From: Planctomycetaceae bacterium
Lineage (GTDB): Bacteria > Planctomycetota > Planctomycetia > Planctomycetales > Planctomycetaceae
Direction: 5' to 3'
NCBI GenBank assembly: GCA_029259845.1
Contig: JAJDEI010000098.1
Coordinates: forward strand, 1-40,868
Length of the DNA stretch: 40,868 nucleotides
In this document: positions 36,342-40,868 of the stretch, in pieces
How the letters are laid out: every line of letters starts with the position of its first letter
How positions within the stretch are numbered: position 1 is the first letter of the stretch
The notes under the pieces: generated by a model
What the model saw: the letters and a program-made list of their open reading frames with translations, nothing else
The model's database searches: none
Told to the model about the DNA's origin: nothing
Position numbers and translations under genes: made by a program

Positions 36342-36563
36342 TCATGAAGGCGACACGTAACAACTGCGCGTCTGGTCGAGACAGAATTCGCCGTCGCACA
36401 GTTTGCGGTCGGGACCGTAGATGGTTTGTGTTTTTTCGCACCAGTAGTTGCCGTCGCCGGTCGCTTCTTCGCCCGGTGGGAGGCCCGCATTGATGTACAG
36501 GCCCTTGGACAACAGGCAGCGGCAACGGTCCGGGTGATTCAAGACGTGAAGTTCGCGGGGCAT
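36342..36563 (-). CDS. Small six-cysteine protein in the molybdenum-hydroxylase operon
   Basis: This 73-residue protein starts at ATG 36563, one base after the stop of the FAD-subunit gene and with GGAGG 9 nt upstream, so it is co-translated. Its six cysteines lie in a CRC pair (RCRC), one in NYWCE, and three in LCDGEFCLDQTRSC. No signal peptide is seen. I recognise no family. Placement and cysteine content suggest a cluster- or metal-binding accessory or electron-transfer partner of the dehydrogenase. This is an inference, not an annotation. Confidence 0.65.
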   Translation of the reverse strand: MPRELHVLNHPDRCRCLLSKGLYINAGLPPGEEATGDGNYWCEKTQTIYGPDRKLCDGEFCLDQTRSCYVSPS

Positions 36564-36564
36564 C

Positions 36565-37560
36565 TCACAACCCTCCTTCCAGTTGACCGGTCGCTTTGAG
36601 GATCGCCCGGGTGACGGACGTTTGGGCCAGACGGACCTTGTAGGCATTCGCAGACAACGGCGTCGCCTCGCTCACCGCCGCCTCTCCTGCGAGCCGCGCA
36701 GTCTCCGGCGTCACCGTTTGGCCGATGAGTACATCCGCTGCCGGGTGGCTGACCCAGGGCGTTGGTGCCACATGTCCCAGAACAATTGAAGCCCGCCGCA
36801 CGCGACCGGCGTCGACGTCCAACGTTGCCGCAGCAGCCGTGAGCGGCCAGTCGAGCCCCTCCATCTCCAGCACTTCGTAGGTCGCGCTGAGTTTCTGACC
36901 CGCCCCCGGCAGCCAGACATGCGTGAGCAACTGGCCCGGCTTGAGCAGCGTGACACCCTGCCGGTCGGTTTGGGGAGTGACAAAGAATTGGTCGAGCGGG
37001 AGCCATTGCTCCTGATCGGGCTCCGGTCCGGTGATGCGAACCTGTGCTCCCCAGGCAATGAATGCGGGGGCGAACCGGGACGCACTGACGAACTTGGCCG
37101 GACCGCTATTGCCGAAGACCGCGTGATAGCGGTTGTCGCCCACTTCCGGCAACGACCGGCCCCCGTCGCGGGCCAACAGTCCGTACCCGCTGCGGAAGTA
37201 CCAGCAGTTGGGCAGATGGCACAGGTCGCCGCCCAGCGTGCCGTTCTGCTGAACCTGGATCGCCCGCACACCGTCAACAACATCCCGCAGCGACGGGTAC
37301 TCCGCCAACAGGGGGCTGTAGGCGATCTCCTCCAGCGTCGTCAGCACGCCGATCGTCACGCCGCCGTCGACCGTGTCGATCCCCCGCAGGGAGTCGACGC
37401 GTGTGATGTCAACGACCCGCTTAGTCTCCAGGACGCTTTGCTGCAGCAGCGGCATGAGGTCCATGCCGGCAGCCAGAATCGTGCTGTCGCCGGGATGCTC
37501 GCCGAGCAGGGCAACCGCCTCGTTTTCGGTCTGAGGATGGGCATACTCGAAGGGGTTCAT
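36565..37560 (-). CDS. FAD-binding subunit of a xanthine dehydrogenase/aldehyde oxidoreductase-family enzyme
   Basis: This 331-residue medium subunit has the FAD-binding domain 1 loop (AAGMDLMPLL, 30-39, a variant of the usual AGGTDL). Domain 2 carries GTLGGDLCHLPNCWYF (108-122), and the CO-dehydrogenase flavoprotein C-terminal domain (about 220-325) includes VRRASIVLGHVAPTPW. The cysteine-containing insert after GGDLC, which in PaoB-type proteins holds a [4Fe-4S] cluster, has here only C114 and C119. The start has an AAGGAGG 7-8 nt upstream. It lies 14 bp after the large subunit. Confidence 0.9.
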   Translation of the reverse strand: MNPFEYAHPQTENEAVALLGEHPGDSTILAAGMDLMPLLQQSVLETKRVVDITRVDSLRGIDTVDGGVTIGVLTTLEEIAYSPLLAEYPSLRDVVDGVRAIQVQQNGTLGGDLCHLPNCWYFRSGYGLLARDGGRSLPEVGDNRYHAVFGNSGPAKFVSASRFAPAFIAWGAQVRITGPEPDQEQWLPLDQFFVTPQTDRQGVTLLKPGQLLTHVWLPGAGQKLSATYEVLEMEGLDWPLTAAAATLDVDAGRVRRASIVLGHVAPTPWVSHPAADVLIGQTVTPETARLAGEAAVSEATPLSANAYKVRLAQTSVTRAILKATGQLEGGL

Positions 37561-37574
37561 CGGTCGGCCTCCTT

Positions 37575-39737
37575 TCAGGCGCTGGCCAAGGCATCGAGGA
37601 TGCGTTTGGGGGTGAGGGGGATGACGGGAACACGGACGCCGATCGCGTTGGCGACCGCGTTGGCGATCGCCGCGCCGCCGGAAATCACCGGCGGCTCGCC
37701 GAGACCGACGACACCTTTGTTGTACTGCTCGTCAGGCTCGTAGAACTCGACGACCAGTTCGCCGATGTCGCCGATCCGCGGCAGTTTGTAATCGCGCAGG
37801 TTGGCATTGATAAACCGGCCGGACGCGTTGTCCATGATCCGCTCTTCCGAGAGTCCGTAGGCGATGCACTGGATCATCGCACCAAGCACCTGGCTTTTGG
37901 CGAGCTGATGGTTGACGATGGTGCCGATGTCCTGCACGGCGACGTACTTGTTAATGCGGACCCGCCCGGTCTCCGGATCGACCGACAGGTCCACCATCTG
38001 CACGCCGCCGACTCCGGCGGAGGTCAGCCCGTCGTTCTTGGGGCCTTCGCCCATGACTTCCAGTCCCATCGGACCGAGCAGGCCTGCCGCCTGACGCCAC
38101 GTGCAGACCGTCTTGCCGCCGGCGACAACATTCTCCCCGTCGGCAGAGAGTTGTGCAGCGTCGACATCGTACTTGGCGGCGACTTTGTCAAAGATCCTGC
38201 CCAGGGCGTCGATGGCGGCCCGTCGGTGGGGACCGCTGACGCCTCCGATGGTCGTGCTGCCCCCGGAGGGACCGGACGGCGGATACTTGTTGGAGCCGAT
38301 GTTCACCTGAACGGCGGACAGCGGCAGTCCGAAGGTCTCCGCGACGACTTGGGCGATACAGGTCCGCGTGCCGGTCCCAATGTCTTGCGTGCCGGCGAAG
38401 GTCTCGACCGTGCCGTCCGGATGGACTTTGATGGTGCACGAACCGCCCCCCGCGCGACCGCCCCAGGTGTGCAACGCCATACCGAGGCCGCGTTTCCAAC
38501 CACTGTCATCCCATTGGCCGCGGCCTTTCCACTTGCCCCGCCAGTCCATCAGCTCGGCGGCCGTTTCCATCTCCGCCTGATAGACCTCCGCCGGGTTCGA
38601 CAACTGGGAGCCGGTCGAGATGCCGACGTTTTTCAGGAACACGTCGAGCGGGTCCATTCCCAGCGCGGCGGCGAGGTCGTCGATGACTGTGCAGGTGAGC
38701 GCACACGCCTGCGGATGATTCGGCGCCCGCCAGGCACGGGCGGGGCCGGTATTGGTCACAATGCCGGTCGTCCGCACGCGGCGGTGTTCCGGTTGAATGA
38801 CATACGGCACCTGCGAGACGGTGCCTCCCTTAATGCCGTTCGTCCCCCAATGGTGACTGTCCCAGGCGACAATCGTGCCGTCACTCTTGGCGGCGATGGT
38901 CACATCAGCAAAGCCGGAAGGCCGCGAGCCGGCGACGCCCAATTCGGCACGTCGGCCGAGATGCAGTTGGACTGGGCGGCCCGCCTGTTTGGCGAGAGCT
39001 GCACAGGCGATGCCCCATTCGTCGGCAGCGAACTTGGAGCCAAACCCGCCGCCGATGTACTCGCAGTTGACGGTCACATTGGCGGCGTCGATGCCAATCT
39101 CCGGAGCACCGGCAAACTGTCCGCCGGTGCCGGAGACGTTCTGCGTGGAAAGCTGGACGTCCAACTTGTCGTCCCCATTCCACGCGCAGGTGGAGCCGTG
39201 CGGTTCCAGGCAACAGTGCGTGATGGAATGGATCCCGTAGTGCCCTTTATGGACGACGTCGGCGTTCTTGATGGCTGCGTCCGGATCGCCGTCGACGCTC
39301 TCCCGACGTCCCGGTTTAGAGAGGCCGCGGGCTGCGGCGGCCTCCAGATCGTCCTCGTCAACGAAGTGATCGAGCACTTCGTATTCGATCTTGATCGCCT
39401 TGGCCCCCTGGGCCGCCTGAGCCGGCGTCTCCGCGGCGACCGCGGCGATCGGCGTCCCCTCCCAGTTGATCTCGAACAGCGTGTCCCCGTCCGGAGCCCG
39501 CTGCGGAAAGACGTAGGCCGCCTTCACCCCCGCGACATCCTTGAGGGGCGAAAGGTCGATGCTCGTGATCTTCGCATGGGCGTGGGGAGAAGTGAGCAGC
39601 CGCGTGTGCAGCCCGGCGTAGTCCGTCGAATACTTGGCGAATCCGGACGCTTTTTCCACTCCGTCGATCCGCTCGATGGGATGGTGGAAGACGGTGTTTT
39701 CGTCACGTGGCTTCCAGTCAACTTTGAGTTCGACCAT
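37575..39737 (-). CDS. Molybdenum-binding subunit of a xanthine dehydrogenase/aldehyde oxidoreductase-family enzyme
   Basis: This 720-residue large subunit catalyses hydroxylation at the molybdenum cofactor. The N-terminal aldehyde-oxidase a/b hammerhead domain covers about 20-130 (HPIERIDGVEKASGFAKYSTDY). The Mo-binding domains show GGGFGSKF, PARAWRAPNHPQ, GTQDIGTGTRT, GPSGGSTTIGG and, near residue 678-683, VVGLGEPP with the catalytic glutamate. All expected active-site motifs are therefore present. Similarity in layout to E. coli PaoC suggests an MCD-type cofactor and aldehyde or N-heterocycle substrates. The start at 39737 has GGAGG 6 nt upstream and overlaps the stop of the small subunit by one base (TGATG). 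No maturation chaperone (XdhC/PaoD) gene is in the window. Confidence 0.93.
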   Translation of the reverse strand: MVELKVDWKPRDENTVFHHPIERIDGVEKASGFAKYSTDYAGLHTRLLTSPHAHAKITSIDLSPLKDVAGVKAAYVFPQRAPDGDTLFEINWEGTPIAAVAAETPAQAAQGAKAIKIEYEVLDHFVDEDDLEAAAARGLSKPGRRESVDGDPDAAIKNADVVHKGHYGIHSITHCCLEPHGSTCAWNGDDKLDVQLSTQNVSGTGGQFAGAPEIGIDAANVTVNCEYIGGGFGSKFAADEWGIACAALAKQAGRPVQLHLGRRAELGVAGSRPSGFADVTIAAKSDGTIVAWDSHHWGTNGIKGGTVSQVPYVIQPEHRRVRTTGIVTNTGPARAWRAPNHPQACALTCTVIDDLAAALGMDPLDVFLKNVGISTGSQLSNPAEVYQAEMETAAELMDWRGKWKGRGQWDDSGWKRGLGMALHTWGGRAGGGSCTIKVHPDGTVETFAGTQDIGTGTRTCIAQVVAETFGLPLSAVQVNIGSNKYPPSGPSGGSTTIGGVSGPHRRAAIDALGRIFDKVAAKYDVDAAQLSADGENVVAGGKTVCTWRQAAGLLGPMGLEVMGEGPKNDGLTSAGVGGVQMVDLSVDPETGRVRINKYVAVQDIGTIVNHQLAKSQVLGAMIQCIAYGLSEERIMDNASGRFINANLRDYKLPRIGDIGELVVEFYEPDEQYNKGVVGLGEPPVISGGAAIANAVANAIGVRVPVIPLTPKRILDALASA

Positions 39738-40447
39738 CACGCACCTCCTTTGGCCAGTTCGAGGGCACACTTGGTGATGCCGTCATACGTTCCGCATCGG
39801 CAGACGTTGCCGCCGAGGCCCTTGCGGATCTCTTCGAGACTGGCGGTCGGGTTCTGTTCGAGAAACGCCCGTGTGGCGACAACGAAACCGGGCGTGCAGT
39901 ACCCGCACTGCAAACCGTCGTGCTTGACGAAGCCGGCGATGACCGGGTCGATGCTGCGACCGTCGCGGAGCGACTCCACCGTCCGGATTTTCTTGCCCTC
40001 CGCCTGCAGAGCGAAGGTCGTGCCGGCGTACGTCGCCTTGCCGTCAATCATGACGGTGTCGGCTCCGTCGACGTAGATGTCCTGCAAGTCCTTGCAACCG
40101 GTGAGGCCGAGTTGATCGCGGAGGACTTCGAGCAGCGACGTGCGCGGCTCAACGGTGACCTTACGGTCCTCGCCGTTGACGTTGAGCGTGATCTCCTTCG
40201 CCCCGCTCACGACGTTGGTGTTGCCGTCCTGGGCGGCGACCGCCGGCTCGCCCCGCGTGGCGACCGCTGTCGCCGCCATCGCGGCTCCGGAGCCTTTCAG
40301 AAACGACCGACGGCTGTAACCGGACCGGGAAGTCGTTGCTCCCGGAGAATTAGGCGGATGATGTGAACCGGCTGAACTGGAGGAACCGGCCGCAGAGAAG
40401 GGACCCGGCAGAGGGCCGCCACGGGATGTCTTGTCATGACCTGCCAT
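39737..40447 (-). CDS. Tat-exported iron-sulfur subunit of the molybdenum hydroxylase, lacking the plant-type cluster ligands
   Basis: This 236-residue small subunit has a twin-arginine signal SRRSFLKGSG (45-54), so the holoenzyme should act in the periplasm, like PaoABC. The ferredoxin-like domain is complete in length, but the ligand loop reads TGCKDLQDIYVDGADTV. Against the usual TGxKxGCxxGxCGxCTV, the three loop cysteines correspond to Q122, D127 and D130. The fourth (SC in DGxxxxSC) corresponds to G142. The C-terminal helical cluster is intact: C181, C184 (LQCGYCTPG) and C216, C218 (VCRCGTY). The other two reading frames give no missing cysteines, so this is not a frameshift. The start has GGAGGTG about 7 nt upstream. 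It is the first gene of the operon. Confidence 0.92.
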   Translation of the reverse strand: MAGHDKTSRGGPLPGPFSAAGSSSSAGSHHPPNSPGATTSRSGYSRRSFLKGSGAAMAATAVATRGEPAVAAQDGNTNVVSGAKEITLNVNGEDRKVTVEPRTSLLEVLRDQLGLTGCKDLQDIYVDGADTVMIDGKATYAGTTFALQAEGKKIRTVESLRDGRSIDPVIAGFVKHDGLQCGYCTPGFVVATRAFLEQNPTASLEEIRKGLGGNVCRCGTYDGITKCALELAKGGA

Positions 40448-40668
40448 CAGCCGTCACCTCCCCAAGTTGCAAGTGTCGTGAGGTTGCAAGTGTCGTGAGT
40501 GGCGTGAGCAAGATGCGATTGCAGCAGCGGCACGCGAGCCGTCAACGGTCGCACCCCATTTGAAAGGTGCCATACCAGTCGGCCCGCCAAACACGTCACC
40601 TTCCGCAATTTGCCTGACCCGCATTGTAACGTCAGCCGGCAGAGTCACAAGTAAACGGGGTCACAAGG

Positions 40669-40731
40669 CAGGGCCATTCAAAGTTTCACTTGGGAGAAGA
40701 CCGACCGGGACAAGCTCGATGGTAACCCAGG
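40669..40731 (+). repeat. Truncated copy F of the 157-bp repeat (left end)
   Basis: CAGGGCCATTCAAAGTTTCACT and the following bases up to GGTAACCCAGGG match copies A-D. The match stops after the first bases of the stem. It lies in the 335-bp gap upstream of the molybdenum-hydroxylase operon, which shows no other gene. The operon promoter must be between 40448 and about 40560. Confidence 0.8.
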
Positions 40732-40782
40732 GCCAGCGCACACTTAGCCCTTGCTTTTGCGGGACTTATGTGTCCTGAACGT

Positions 40783-40868
40783 TCAAAAAACCGCAATCGT
40801 GACCAGCCGCCGGGCGGTGATGACGTGGGGTTCGGTTTCCGGAAAGACACCGAGGAGGAACTTGGTTC
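40783..40868 (-). CDS. 3' end of an unidentified minus-strand gene (5' part beyond window)
   Basis: Reading in from the right edge, one frame stays open and ends at TGA (40783-40785). It encodes TKFLLGVFPETEPHVITARR, then LVTIAVF. The other two frames look much less protein-like. The fragment is too short to name a family. Confidence 0.35.
   Translation of the reverse strand, partial: TKFLLGVFPETEPHVITARRLVTIAVF

Noticed and set aside
37908..40076. 722-codon plus-strand ORF
   Set aside because: It is antisense to two clear molybdenum-hydroxylase genes, has no ribosome binding site and no family resemblance, and is explained by high G+C at third positions of the real frame.
40448..40868. tRNA or integration site near the truncated repeat
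   Set aside because: No cloverleaf could be drawn and no integrase is near; the only recognisable items are the repeat fragment and the tail of a coding frame.

Overview
The window looks like a chromosomal segment of a planctomycete (Planctomycetota). The support is: a secreted FG-GAP protein with an LExRxLLS-type N-terminal motif, a PEP-CTERM protein, a DUF1080 protein, several Tat or Sec exported proteins of types common in that phylum, high G+C, and palindromic intergenic repeats of the kind that give spurious 'SVSEG' peptides in planctomycete annotations. No rRNA, tRNA, CRISPR array, phage module or intact insertion sequence was seen. Nearly all genes are single-copy housekeeping or envelope genes in short minus-strand operons.

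Layout. 1-5.7 kb: a 5'-complete but window-truncated FG-GAP/calcium-binding-repeat protein, a Tat-exported enolase-superfamily enzyme, a DUF1080 protein, and a small membrane protein whose start overlaps it. 5.8-10.6 kb: comEC, birA and an EamA-type transporter, all on the minus strand. 11.0-14.6 kb: a PhyH dioxygenase followed closely by a secreted HEAT/TPR protein. 14.9-17.4 kb: hslVU (overlapping) and a CBS-pair protein. 18.2-21.6 kb: a PEP-CTERM protein, a secreted propeller-like protein and a zinc-ribbon membrane protein. 21.7-22.35 kb: a GxxExxY gene inside a head-to-tail repeat that carries remnants of neighbouring copies. 22.4-25.6 kb: an M24 peptidase, a 46-codon ORF, a PP2C phosphatase and a BshB1-like deacetylase. 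25.6-28.3 kb: an alpha/beta hydrolase with a repeat-encoded tail and a bile-acid/sodium symporter-like transporter. 28.7-34 kb: a coiled-coil protein, a large secreted GH-like protein and class II fructose-bisphosphate aldolase. 34-36.1 kb: three exported proteins (DUF1326, an unknown, a Cys-rich lipoprotein). 36.3-40.4 kb: a four-gene molybdenum-hydroxylase operon. The right edge cuts the 3' end of one more minus-strand gene.

The most interesting locus is the molybdenum-hydroxylase operon (36342-40447). Its Tat-exported iron-sulfur subunit keeps all four cysteines of the C-terminal [2Fe-2S] cluster. All four ligand positions of the plant-type [2Fe-2S] cluster are substituted, without a frameshift. 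The FAD subunit has only two cysteines in the insert that in PaoB-like proteins binds an extra cluster. The operon ends with a 73-residue six-cysteine protein with a strong ribosome binding site. The molybdenum subunit looks intact, including its catalytic GEPP glutamate. This suggests an enzyme with a rewired electron-transfer chain.

The second theme is intergenic repeats. A 157-bp palindromic element occurs five times at essentially full length (one copy inverted and diverged) and twice truncated, with compensatory changes in its stem. At least four other repeat or palindrome types occupy other intergenic gaps.
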